From Rhodoferax sp. (lineage in GTDB: Bacteria; Pseudomonadota; Gammaproteobacteria; Burkholderiales; Burkholderiaceae_C): a stretch of DNA of 32,625 bases. Where the stretch lies: assembly GCA_031291305.1 (NCBI GenBank), contig JARLJH010000055.1, positions 1-32,625 of the forward strand. Direction: 5' to 3'. The notes beneath the pieces are model-generated. The model made no database searches. It was not told where the DNA came from and saw only the letters and a list, made by a program, of their open reading frames with translations. The position numbers were made by a program, and so were the translations under genes. Below, one piece after another: positions 15,241 through 23,179 of the stretch. Position 1 is the stretch's first letter, and each line of letters begins with the position of its first letter.

Positions 15241-16767
15241 ATGGGAATCTTTCAAGTTCGCGGTGGGGTTAAGCTGAGTTACCGCAAGGAACTCAGCAGC
15301 AACAAGACCATCGTCCCCATGCCTGCGCCGAAGCAGGTGTGTATCCCCTTGCTGCAGCATGTGGGCAGCCCGGCCGAGCCGCTGGTGGAAGTCGGTCAGT
15401 GGGTTGGCAAGGGCCAGTTGATCGGGCGAGCCGGTCGGGGCATTTCAGCCAACGTCCATGCATCGACCTCAGGCACCGTGATGGCTGTCGAGGAGCGTAT
15501 CGCCCCGCACCCGTCCGGGTTGAACCAGCTCTCTGTGGTGATTGAGGCCGATGGGCAAGACCGCTGGGCTGAGCTGGCTGAGCCCATCACCGCCGACTTT
15601 CCCCTGCCCGTGACGCCTAAGGAACTCAACGAGCGGGTAGCGGCTGCAGGCATCGTGGGCCTGGGCGGTGCGGCATTTCCGTCGGCCGTCAAGCTCGACA
15701 TGCGCTACAAGTACAGCATCGACACGCTGGTGATCAACGGTGCCGAATGTGAACCCTACATCACTTGTGACGACCGCTTGATGCAAGAGGCCGCTAACGA
15801 GATTGTGGATGGGGTGCGCATCATGGCCTACGCACTGGCGGTTGAGCGCATCATCATTGCCATCGAGGCTAACAAACCCAAAGCCGTGAAAGCCATGCGC
15901 GAGGCGGCCAAGATCGACCGCAGCATCGAGGTGGTGACCGTACCGACACGCTTCCCAATGGGCTCGGCGCAGCATTTGTTGCTGGCTGTCACCGGGCGCG
16001 AAACGCCAGCCGACAAACGTACCGCCGAGGTGGGTGCCGTGGTGCACAACGTGGCCACCGCCCGTGCTGTGAGCAGCGCCATTCGCCGGGGCGAGCCGCT
16101 GATCAGCCGGGTCGTGACGGTCTCTGGTCTGGGTGTGCGTGAACCTGCCAATGTGGAAGTTCGGCTAGGTACCTCGGTAGAAGATTTATTGACCTTCTGT
16201 GGCGGTCTGCACCCGGTGCCCACCTTGGTCATCGGCGGTGGCCCCATGATGGGTTCACCTCTGCCGTCGGTCCATGCGCCCGTGGTCAAAGGGTCCTGCG
16301 GTGTTCTGGCACTCACGGCCTCGGAAATCAATGACGGCCCGGAGTCTCCTTGCATCCGTTGCGGCAAATGTGTCACGGCGTGCCCGGCGGGTTTGGTGCC
16401 GGTGGAGATGGCGCAACTGATCAAACATGGCGACTTGCAAGGTGCCAAAGCCATCGGCAGCCAGGACTGTATTGCATGCGGTTCGTGCTCGTTCATTTGC
16501 CCATCGCATATTCCACTGGCGCACTACTTCAGCTTTGCCAACGGCAAGCTCGGCGCCCTGGACCGCGACGCCCGCAGACAAGACCGCATTCGTTCGCTGA
16601 TCCAGGCTCGCAACGAACGTGCAGCCCGCGAAGCCGAGGTGAAGAAAGCGGCAGCGGCAGCGCGCAAAGCAGCCAAAGCAGCCGCCACCAAAGCGGCCAC
16701 ATCTGACAGCACTTTGGCCACCACAAGCCCTGCAGCATCAAATGCTGTGTTGGAGGAAACCACATGA
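15241..16767 (+). CDS. rnfC: Rnf electron transport complex subunit RnfC
   Basis: 508 residues, cytoplasmic. RnfC carries the NADH- and FMN-binding module, seen here as GIVGLGGAAFPSAVKL (about 137-152), INGAECEPYITCDDRLM and the later GGGPMMGSP. Two 4Fe-4S motifs lie near residues 370-381 (CIRCGKCVTACPAG) and 410-421 (CIACGSCSFICPSH). The last 60 residues are rich in Ala and Lys, the repetitive tail common in proteobacterial RnfC. GAAAGGACG precedes the start; this is the only junction in the rnf block with a gap (12 bases) rather than an overlap. Confidence 0.95.
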   Translation: MGIFQVRGGVKLSYRKELSSNKTIVPMPAPKQVCIPLLQHVGSPAEPLVEVGQWVGKGQLIGRAGRGISANVHASTSGTVMAVEERIAPHPSGLNQLSVVIEADGQDRWAELAEPITADFPLPVTPKELNERVAAAGIVGLGGAAFPSAVKLDMRYKYSIDTLVINGAECEPYITCDDRLMQEAANEIVDGVRIMAYALAVERIIIAIEANKPKAVKAMREAAKIDRSIEVVTVPTRFPMGSAQHLLLAVTGRETPADKRTAEVGAVVHNVATARAVSSAIRRGEPLISRVVTVSGLGVREPANVEVRLGTSVEDLLTFCGGLHPVPTLVIGGGPMMGSPLPSVHAPVVKGSCGVLALTASEINDGPESPCIRCGKCVTACPAGLVPVEMAQLIKHGDLQGAKAIGSQDCIACGSCSFICPSHIPLAHYFSFANGKLGALDRDARRQDRIRSLIQARNERAAREAEVKKAAAAARKAAKAAATKAATSDSTLATTSPAASNAVLEETT

Positions 16768-17852
16768 GTACTTTGGCGAATCGCGCTGGTCCTTTCACCC
16801 ACACGGTGAGTACCGTCACCCGCACCATGGTGTGGGTGATCCTGGCCCTGATGCCAGGCACCGTTTATGGTCTGTGGCTGTTTGGCTGGCCGGCCGTGAT
16901 GTTGTTTGTGATCACCTTGGTGACATCCCTGGCTGCGGAGGCAGCGATGCTGGCGCTATTGGGGCAACCCGTGCGGGCACGTCTTTTTGACGGCTCCGCG
17001 CTGCTCACCGGCTGGTTGCTGGCGATGAGCCTACCGCCCTGGGCGCCCTGGTGGATTGGGGTGCTGGGCGGCTTTTCTGCCATTGTGATTGCCAAGCATC
17101 TGTTCGGTGGCCTGGGACAAAACCTGTTCAACCCGGCCATGGTGGCGCGCGTTGTGTTGCTGATCTCGTTTCCGGTACAACTCACGATGTGGGTGCCACC
17201 AACGCCCTTCGGCAGCGATACAGCACCCACGTTCAGCCAGGCACTCGCCTACGTCAGCGAACGCACCCCGTTGCCAGAACACATGAGTGCGGCGACCTCA
17301 ATGGGCCTTCTAAAAACCGAATTGACGCGCGGTATATCGGTCGCTAAAACCTCCGAGCAACTGGTACCGCCACAGCAAATGGCCATCGGTAACAAAGGTG
17401 GCTCCTTGGGTGAAACATCGTCTGTGTTGCTGCTGGCAGGTGGCCTTTTGTTGCTGGGCTTGCGCATCATCTCTTGGCATATTCCTGCGGCCTTGTTGGG
17501 CACACTGGCGGCACTGGCGGCCATCTTCCACGCGCTGGATCCGACCCGCTTCGCCTCCATGCCCATCCATCTGCTGTCCGGTGCGGCCATCTTGGGTGCC
17601 TTCTTTATCGCCACCGACTACGTCACCTCACCCGTGTCACGTAGCGGACAACTGCTGTTTGGCGCGGGCATCGGGGCCTTGACCTGGGTGATTCGGTCAC
17701 TGGGTGGCTACCCGGAAGGTCTGGCTTTCGCCGTGGTGCTGATGAATGCGCTGGTGCCGCTGATTGACCGTGGCTTTCGCCCCCGCGTGTTTGGCCGCAG
17801 CCGCCGTGGCAAGTCTCTGGAATCCAAGACCCAACCCAAGATTCACCTATGA
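16764..17852 (+). CDS. rnfD: Rnf electron transport complex subunit RnfD
   Basis: 362 residues with eight to ten hydrophobic segments, an integral membrane subunit related to NqrB. The covalent FMN site is expected at Thr178 in SAATSMGLLKTE, the target of ApbE. KHLFGGLGQNLFNPAMVARV (about 111-130) and the carboxy-terminal GYPEGLAFAVVLMNALVPLID are family signatures. It overlaps both neighbours by four bases. RnfD forms the membrane path that couples electron flow to ion movement; whether protons or sodium ions are moved cannot be read from the sequence. Confidence 0.95.
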   Translation: MSTLANRAGPFTHTVSTVTRTMVWVILALMPGTVYGLWLFGWPAVMLFVITLVTSLAAEAAMLALLGQPVRARLFDGSALLTGWLLAMSLPPWAPWWIGVLGGFSAIVIAKHLFGGLGQNLFNPAMVARVVLLISFPVQLTMWVPPTPFGSDTAPTFSQALAYVSERTPLPEHMSAATSMGLLKTELTRGISVAKTSEQLVPPQQMAIGNKGGSLGETSSVLLLAGGLLLLGLRIISWHIPAALLGTLAALAAIFHALDPTRFASMPIHLLSGAAILGAFFIATDYVTSPVSRSGQLLFGAGIGALTWVIRSLGGYPEGLAFAVVLMNALVPLIDRGFRPRVFGRSRRGKSLESKTQPKIHL

Positions 17853-18520
17853 ACGCCACAGATCACACACCATCTCCGGCCACATCGGCATCCGCCACGA
17901 CTCGTTTCGGTGCCTTGTCCGAACTCATTGGCGGCAAGCATGCCTTGGTTCTGGGTTGCTTTTCACTAGGTGCCACCTTGTTACTGGCTTTGGCCTACGG
18001 CCTGACCAAGGAGCCGATCCAGAAAAGCGAATTGGAAGATTTGCGCCACTCGTTGGAGCAAGTCATTCCGGCCGGTATCCATGACAACAATCCGGCGGCT
18101 GACACCCTGCAATTGCAGGTGGACGGTACGCCCTTGCTGGTGTACCGCGCGCGTCAGGGAAAACACGTGACTGGCGTGGCGTTTGAGGCCTCACGTCGAG
18201 GCTACAGCGGAGAGATCCGGTTGTTGCTCGGGATCGACGAGAACGGCAAACTACTGGGCGTTCGGGTCCTGAAACACACCGAAACCCCCGGTCTGGGCGA
18301 CAAAATTGAAGTCACCCGTTCTGACTGGATCACCCGTTTTACCGGCAAGTCACTGGGTGACCCACCTGAGGCGCAGTGGGCTGTCAAAAAAGATGGTGGG
18401 CCGTTTGATCAGTTTGCCGGCGCCACCATCACACCCCGTGCCGTGGTGAACGGCGTTCGTGATGGTCTTCGGCTGTTTGCCGCAAATCGCAAAACCCTGC
18501 TAGAGGAGGTTTCCCAATGA
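17849..18520 (+). CDS. rnfG: Rnf electron transport complex subunit RnfG
   Basis: 223 residues. One membrane anchor (about 32-52) and a periplasmic FMN-binding domain. The FMN attachment motif GATIT lies at 191-195 within FAGATITPRAVVNGV; the Thr of GAT is the expected ApbE target. GVRVLKHTETPGLGDKI (about 137-153) is the typical central signature. It is the second substrate of the ApbE encoded first in this operon. Confidence 0.95.
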   Translation: MNATDHTPSPATSASATTRFGALSELIGGKHALVLGCFSLGATLLLALAYGLTKEPIQKSELEDLRHSLEQVIPAGIHDNNPAADTLQLQVDGTPLLVYRARQGKHVTGVAFEASRRGYSGEIRLLLGIDENGKLLGVRVLKHTETPGLGDKIEVTRSDWITRFTGKSLGDPPEAQWAVKKDGGPFDQFAGATITPRAVVNGVRDGLRLFAANRKTLLEEVSQ

Positions 18521-19206
18521 GCCAAGCCAAAGACGTTCTTGCTGATGGTGTTTGGCGCAACAACGTGGTGTTTAACCAAATGTTGTCGCTGTGTCCCACC
18601 TTGGCCATCACTTCGGCTGCCGTCCAGGGCTTGGGCATGGGCCTGGCCACCATGGCCGTGCTGATCGCGTCCAACGCCTTTGTCGCCTTGTTGCGCAACG
18701 TGATCACCAACGAGGTGCGCATCCCGGCGTATGTGCTGATCATCGCCACACTGGTCACTTTGGTCGATTTAACGATGAATGCCTGGTTGCATCAACTCCA
18801 CCAAGTATTAGGACTCTTTATTCCACTGATTGTGGGCAACTGTCTGGTCTTGGGTCGGGCAGAATCTTTTGCTTCTAAAAACACCGTGGTCATGTCCGCG
18901 CTGGATGGTTTGGCCATGGGTGCAGGCCTTACCTTGGCACTGACCACGATGGGGGCGGTACGCGAGGTGCTTGGCAGCGGCACATTGTTTGCAGGCGCAT
19001 CGACCTTGCTGGGGCCCGCGCTGGCGGGATTGGAAATGCGGCTTTACCCCGGTGACGGCGCATTGGTGATGATTTTGCCCGCCGGAGGGTTTGTTGTACT
19101 GGGGCTATTGATCTCGGCCAAGCGGGCGCTCGATGCTCGCAAACCAGCGCCGCGCACGCAAACTGCAACAACACTATCCAACACGCCTGTGGCGACTGCA
19201 TCATGA
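18517..19206 (+). CDS. rnfE: Rnf electron transport complex subunit RnfE
   Basis: 229 residues, six predicted membrane segments, related to RnfA and NqrD. The signatures NNVVFNQMLSLCPTLAIT and VNCLVLGRAE-like GNCLVLGRAESFAS are visible, with the half-membrane Cys that pair with those of RnfA around the shared [2Fe-2S] cluster. The extended polar carboxy-terminal tail (after about residue 205) is rich in Ala, Arg and Thr. Overlaps rnfG and rnfH by four bases each. Confidence 0.95.
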   Translation: MSQAKDVLADGVWRNNVVFNQMLSLCPTLAITSAAVQGLGMGLATMAVLIASNAFVALLRNVITNEVRIPAYVLIIATLVTLVDLTMNAWLHQLHQVLGLFIPLIVGNCLVLGRAESFASKNTVVMSALDGLAMGAGLTLALTTMGAVREVLGSGTLFAGASTLLGPALAGLEMRLYPGDGALVMILPAGGFVVLGLLISAKRALDARKPAPRTQTATTLSNTPVATAS

Positions 19207-19475
19207 AAGTCAGTGTTACGTATGCCTTGCCCGAGCGCCAAGTCTGGCAGGATGTGGAAGTGGCCGAACACGCCACGGTGCGAGATGCGATCGAAGCCAG
19301 CGGCATCCCCCGTGCCTTCCCGAGCCTGGATTTGAGCGTCCAGAAAGTTGGTATTTTCAGCAAGCTGGTCTCCCTGGAAGCTCGGCTTGAAGAAGGCCAA
19401 CGCATTGAAATCTACCGCCCCATCACGGCAGACCCCATTGCACTGCGAGGTGGCGATGCCGACGATAGCGAGTAA
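19203..19475 (+). CDS. rnfH: RnfH family protein
   Basis: 90 residues, ubiquitin-like beta-grasp family. Motifs are VSVTYALPERQVWQDVEV, TVRDAIEASGI and RIEIYRPITADP, followed by an acidic tail (DADDSE). It is the last gene of the rnf block, overlapping rnfE. In diazotrophs rnfH belongs to the Rnf1 cluster; its role is not well defined. No clear terminator follows, and oxyR ends 30 bases away on the other strand. Confidence 0.93.
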   Translation: MKVSVTYALPERQVWQDVEVAEHATVRDAIEASGIPRAFPSLDLSVQKVGIFSKLVSLEARLEEGQRIEIYRPITADPIALRGGDADDSE

Positions 19476-19505
19476 ATCGCTGTGCTACCCGTTACAAATC
19501 TGGCT

Positions 19506-20444
19506 TCAACCCACCATTGACACATCACGATTTGTTACGCAATCCACCACCTGATAGGCCGGTTTGTTCATGGCACGAACCGCTTGCGCCAAGGCCTGGA
19601 CAACCGGCTCCTGCGCCGAACCACGCCGCCAAGCCAACGCCACACGCCGCATGGGTGCAGGTTCTTCAAACGCAATGGACACCACCAACTCCGACTGGTA
19701 CAACTCCGACAAGGCGCTTCGAGGCAACACCGAGACACCGTAGCCCGAGGCCACCATGGCCCGTATCGTCTCGATGGAATGGCCCTGGCGCATCGACGCG
19801 TCGTTGTGGCTGATTTCCGGACAGGCATCCAGCACCTGTTCGCGAAAGCAATTGCCAGCCTTGAGCACCAGCACATTCTGCGAACCAATCTCTGAGGTGG
19901 CAATCCGCTCACGCCCTACCCACGGATGGCCCTGGGGCACCACCGCCTCAAACACCTCGTCATACAGTATCTGGGTGTCGATGCCCGGAATATCAAACGG
20001 CAAGGCCACAATGGCAGCGTCAATGGTGCCGTATTTCAGGTAGTCGGCCAACAACGCGGTCATACTCTCCTCGATATATAGCGTCAGGCCAGGGGCGATT
20101 TGACGCAGCGCCGGGATCAGATCCGGCAACAAATACGGGGCAATGGTGTGGATGACACCGAGGCGGCAAGTTCCGCTCAAAGGGTCCTTGCCTGAATGTG
20201 CCACGGCCTCAATACGCCCTACTTCTTCCAGACTTTTGCGTGCCTGCGCCACAACCCGCTCACCCACTTCTGTCAGACCCACGTGGTGCTTGCCACGCTC
20301 AATCAGCAGGACACCCAACTCGTCCTCCAGGCGCTGCAGGGCAACACTCAAACTGGGCTGTGACACATGACACTGCTCCGCCGCACGGCTGAAGCTCAAC
20401 TGATCGGCAAAGGCCACCAGATAACGTAATGCTGATAGTTTCAT
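19506..20444 (-). CDS. oxyR: Hydrogen peroxide sensor OxyR (LysR family)
   Basis: 312 residues. The LysR helix-turn-helix covers about residues 4-62 (LRYLVAFADQLSFSRAAEQC, VSQPSLSVALQRLE). The redox pair of OxyR is present at Cys199 and Cys208 in GNCFREQVLDAC, the same spacing and the same numbering as in the Escherichia coli protein. Peroxide forms a disulphide between them and switches DNA binding. The protein is cytoplasmic. It is divergent from the cytochrome c peroxidase gene, and an OxyR-type site begins 20 bases before its start, so it should control itself and the peroxidase. Confidence 0.93.
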   Translation of the reverse strand: MKLSALRYLVAFADQLSFSRAAEQCHVSQPSLSVALQRLEDELGVLLIERGKHHVGLTEVGERVVAQARKSLEEVGRIEAVAHSGKDPLSGTCRLGVIHTIAPYLLPDLIPALRQIAPGLTLYIEESMTALLADYLKYGTIDAAIVALPFDIPGIDTQILYDEVFEAVVPQGHPWVGRERIATSEIGSQNVLVLKAGNCFREQVLDACPEISHNDASMRQGHSIETIRAMVASGYGVSVLPRSALSELYQSELVVSIAFEEPAPMRRVALAWRRGSAQEPVVQALAQAVRAMNKPAYQVVDCVTNRDVSMVG

Positions 20445-20464
20445 GGAATCTCACAAACAGTTAT

Positions 20465-20501
20465 ATAGACAAACACTATGACGGTCATAGTCAAAAAAAT
20501 G
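20465..20501. promoter_or_regulatory. OxyR-type operator
   Basis: Reading the plus strand: ATAG, seven bases, CTAT, seven bases, ATAG, seven bases, AATG. The OxyR consensus is four such tetranucleotides (ATAG, CTAT, ATAG, CTAT) with seven-base spacers. Three are perfect and the fourth keeps the spacing but not the sequence. It lies in the oxyR/peroxidase gap. Confidence 0.75.
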
Positions 20502-20511
20502 TTACAAATCA

Positions 20512-20525
20512 TTGACTTACGTCAT
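20512..20525. promoter_or_regulatory. FNR/ANR-type box upstream of the peroxidase gene
   Basis: TTGAC-TTAC-GTCAT fits TTGAY-N4-RTCAA at all but the last base. A -10-like GTTAAA at 20546-20551 lies at the spacing expected for activation from -41.5. Next to the OxyR site it suggests joint oxygen and peroxide control. Confidence 0.55.
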
Positions 20526-20630
20526 TAAGCCACATTCTCGTCATGGTTAAAGTTTGCGCGTGCCGGTTATTTTGGGTTCATTTGATCCACATCTAATTTC
20601 AGGCACAAATCTCAAACCTAGAGGAAAAAA

Positions 20631-21626
20631 ATGATGAAACAACGTCTTCTTGCAGCAGCCGTAAGCGCCCTGAGTCTTGCACCCATATATGCCAAAGCAC
20701 AGGAACTGATTCAACCTATCAAGCCCCCCGCACAGATCAATATTGGTATGGTCGACCTGGGCAAGAAGTTGTATTTTGATCCGCGTCTGTCCAAATCAGG
20801 TTTCATCTCCTGCAACTCTTGCCACAATCTGTCCATGGGCGGCAGTGACAACCTGCCAACGTCCATCGGTGACCACTGGCATCAAGGCCCCATCAACGCG
20901 CCTACCGTGTTGAACTCCAGCCTGAATGTGGCGCAGTTCTGGGACGGTCGCGCCGCAGACTTGAAGGCACAGGCAGGTGGTCCGATCGCCAACCCGGGCG
21001 AAATGGGCTTTACCCACACGCTGGCTGTCGGCGTGCTGCAATCCATTCCAGCTTATGTGCGTGAATTCAAGCAGGTTTTTGGCACTGATACGATCAATAT
21101 CGACGGTGTGACCACCGCCATTGCTGAATTTGAGAAAACCCTGGTCACGCCCAATTCACGCTTTGACCAATGGCTGCTGGGCAAAAAGGACGCCATCAAT
21201 GCCCAGGAGTTGGCTGGCTACACCCTGTTCAAGGAAAGCGGCTGCATTGCCTGCCACAACGGCCCGGCCGTGGGTGGCGCGTCTTTCCAAAAAATGGGTG
21301 TGGTTGAGGCTTACAAGTCTGCCAGCAAGGCGGAAGGCCGCAGTGCCGTGACCGGCAAAGATGCCGATCGCTTCAACTTCAAGGTGCCCACGCTGCGCAA
21401 CGTGGAGTTGACCTATCCCTACTTTCACGATGGCGCAGCCAATACGTTGCCCGAAGCGGTGGAAACCATGGGTCGCATTCAACTCGGCAAGAAATTCAAC
21501 GCCGACGAAAACGCCAAGATCGTGGCCTTCCTGAAGACCCTGACCGGCGACCAGCCCAGCTTTACCCTGCCGATCCTGCCGCCTGACAGCGACAAAACAC
21601 CGCGTCCGACACCATTCTCCCAATAA
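20631..21626 (+). CDS. Di-haem cytochrome c peroxidase
   Basis: 331 residues. It reduces hydrogen peroxide to water in the periplasm with electrons from cytochrome c. A signal peptide (about 1-23, ending IYAKA) is followed by the first haem-binding motif CNSCH at 61-65 and the second CIACH at 205-209, the arrangement of the CcpA/MacA family. GRAADLKAQAGGPIANPGEMG (family loop) and VPTLRNVELTYPYFHDGA near residue 255 are also typical. The start has AGAGGAAAA upstream; ATG codons at 20631 and 20634 are equivalent. It is divergent from oxyR and ends at a strong terminator. Confidence 0.93.
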   Translation: MMKQRLLAAAVSALSLAPIYAKAQELIQPIKPPAQINIGMVDLGKKLYFDPRLSKSGFISCNSCHNLSMGGSDNLPTSIGDHWHQGPINAPTVLNSSLNVAQFWDGRAADLKAQAGGPIANPGEMGFTHTLAVGVLQSIPAYVREFKQVFGTDTINIDGVTTAIAEFEKTLVTPNSRFDQWLLGKKDAINAQELAGYTLFKESGCIACHNGPAVGGASFQKMGVVEAYKSASKAEGRSAVTGKDADRFNFKVPTLRNVELTYPYFHDGAANTLPEAVETMGRIQLGKKFNADENAKIVAFLKTLTGDQPSFTLPILPPDSDKTPRPTPFSQ

Positions 21627-21648
21627 GGTGGCCGGTTGCGCCACACCC

Positions 21649-21674
21649 AAAAAGGGGCTTCGGCTCCTTTTTTT
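21649..21674 (+). terminator. Rho-independent terminator of the peroxidase gene
   Basis: AAAAAGGGGC, TTCG loop, GCTCCTTTTTTT: a stem closed by the very stable TTCG tetraloop and followed by a T-run, 23 bases after the stop codon. Confidence 0.85.
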
Positions 21675-21801
21675 CTGCCTGGGCATCCGCTGGGTGCGGG
21701 TCCTCACCAGGTCGCGCCACCCTACACTGGATATTTACATTGGGATGCAATAATTGCTCTCATCATCCGGCGCGTGGTGCGTCTTTTTTTATTGGGTTCG
21801 C

Positions 21802-23082
21802 ATGTTCACATCCATCCATTCCATCCGTTTGAAACTGGCTGCCGCCTCGGCTGCCGTCATGCTTGCTGCCTGTGGCGGCGGTGGCAGCTCGGCGCCGCCG
21901 CCCACCGGCGGTTTGACATTGGACCCCGGGGACGGACAGGTGACAGTCAGTTGGACAGCCACGTCTGGCGTGGATTACTGGCTGGGCTGGCTGGCTGCAT
22001 CAAGCGTCTCCCTGGAAATTGGCATGCCGCACACTTGGGTGCTCAACGTCAGTTCCCCATACGTGTTGAAGGGATTGACCAACGGCACCACCTACGCCTT
22101 CAGCGTGAATGGTCGGACCGACGGTGGCGCAGGCGGGGCGGCAACCCCGTCAATGGCCACCGCGCCGCGTCCAGGCGGCTTTACATGGAGTGCTGGCACG
22201 CCAACAACTTTGGGCAGTACCGCCATGCGCAGCTTGGCTTATGGCACAGCCGCCGACACATCCATCGATTACGTGGCTGTGGGTGATGGCAGCGCTGTTT
22301 ACAAAGGGACCGATGGCATTAACTGGACGGCAGTAAGCACCAGCGGGCTGCCAGGCTCAACGTTCAATTTCCGGGCGGCCACTTACACCCTGAGCAAGTT
22401 CATTGCGGCGGGCTCTGGCGGACAGATTTTTTACAGCACTGACATGGCCACCTGGACTGCGGCCACGTCCAATATCAGCAACGCGATCAATGTCAACGCC
22501 CTGGCCAGCAACGGTACAACCGTCGTGGCGGTGGGTGATGCGGGCACCATCCGCTATTCAACCGATGGCGCGACCTGGACTGCAGCCGCCAGTGTGCCGA
22601 CCAGCAACACGCTCAATGGGGTCACTTACGCTGCCAGCGGACTATGGATTGCCGTTGGGGCCAATGGAACATTGCTCACCAGTTCGGACGGAAGCTCCTG
22701 GACGGCGCAAACCAGCAATACCACCGCCAACCTGACCAGCGTTGCCACCCAGGTCACCACGGTGTATACCTATGTGGCTGTGGGTGACGCTGGCACGGTC
22801 CTCAAAAGCACGGACGGCAGCACCTGGACCAGCGCAACCGTGAGCCCGGCGGCCAACCTGACGGCTGTCGTGGTTCCGTCAACCAACTCCCAGTTCCTGG
22901 CCGTTGGCACTGGCGGGGCCGTCTTCACCAGCGCGGATGCCGTCACCTGGATAGATCGGAGCAGCTCTTCGTCAACGACGCCAAGCACCTGTGCAGCTGG
23001 TCATGATTGGCTGGGTCTGATCAGTGCGCAAGTGCAGTACGTGGCACTGGCCAGCGATGGAGCCAACTGCAACTCGCATTGA
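21802..23082 (+). CDS. Lipoprotein with fibronectin-like domain and BNR-type propeller repeats
   Basis: 426 residues from ATG 21802; a longer frame begins at a TTG (21754) but would spoil the signal peptide. The leader ends in a lipobox LAAC with Cys24, then GGGG. Residues about 36-115 look like a fibronectin type III domain (LTLDPGDGQVTVSWTATSG, LKGLTNGTTYAFSVNGRTDGG without a long run). The rest consists of repeated units with an S-DG-TW core: GTDGINWTA, STDMATWTA, STDGATWTA, SSDGSSWTA, STDGSTWTS, SADAVTWID, often after VAVGDAG. These are Asp-box/BNR-like blades, six visible, of a propeller. Surface binding is plausible; no enzyme residues are seen. Confidence 0.75.
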   Translation: MFTSIHSIRLKLAAASAAVMLAACGGGGSSAPPPTGGLTLDPGDGQVTVSWTATSGVDYWLGWLAASSVSLEIGMPHTWVLNVSSPYVLKGLTNGTTYAFSVNGRTDGGAGGAATPSMATAPRPGGFTWSAGTPTTLGSTAMRSLAYGTAADTSIDYVAVGDGSAVYKGTDGINWTAVSTSGLPGSTFNFRAATYTLSKFIAAGSGGQIFYSTDMATWTAATSNISNAINVNALASNGTTVVAVGDAGTIRYSTDGATWTAAASVPTSNTLNGVTYAASGLWIAVGANGTLLTSSDGSSWTAQTSNTTANLTSVATQVTTVYTYVAVGDAGTVLKSTDGSTWTSATVSPAANLTAVVVPSTNSQFLAVGTGGAVFTSADAVTWIDRSSSSSTTPSTCAAGHDWLGLISAQVQYVALASDGANCNSH

Positions 23083-23097
23083 GTCATGCCGTCTGTC

Positions 23098-23136
23098 TTG
23101 GGCCAGTAGCTCTATTTATCAGAGCTACTGGCCCAA
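23098..23136. terminator. Long perfect hairpin between convergent genes
   Basis: A 16-base perfect stem (TTGGGCCAGTAGCTCT and its complement) encloses a seven-base loop (ATTTATC). It sits between the convergent lipoprotein and DUF3422 genes and may serve both as terminator, though no T-run follows. Its right arm is also the left part of a dispersed repeat copy (23121-23163). Confidence 0.5.
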
Positions 23137-23163
23137 TGTTTATAAGGGCTAACGGCATATTTC
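23121..23163 (+). repeat. Dispersed short repeat, copy 1
   Basis: AGAGCTACT, 16 bases, GGGCTAACGGC and a T-rich end. It shares the spacing of AGCTNCT-N16-GGGCT with copies at 26668, 27331, 29465 and 30340. Confidence 0.5.
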
Positions 23164-23179
23164 TCATTGAAATATCGAT

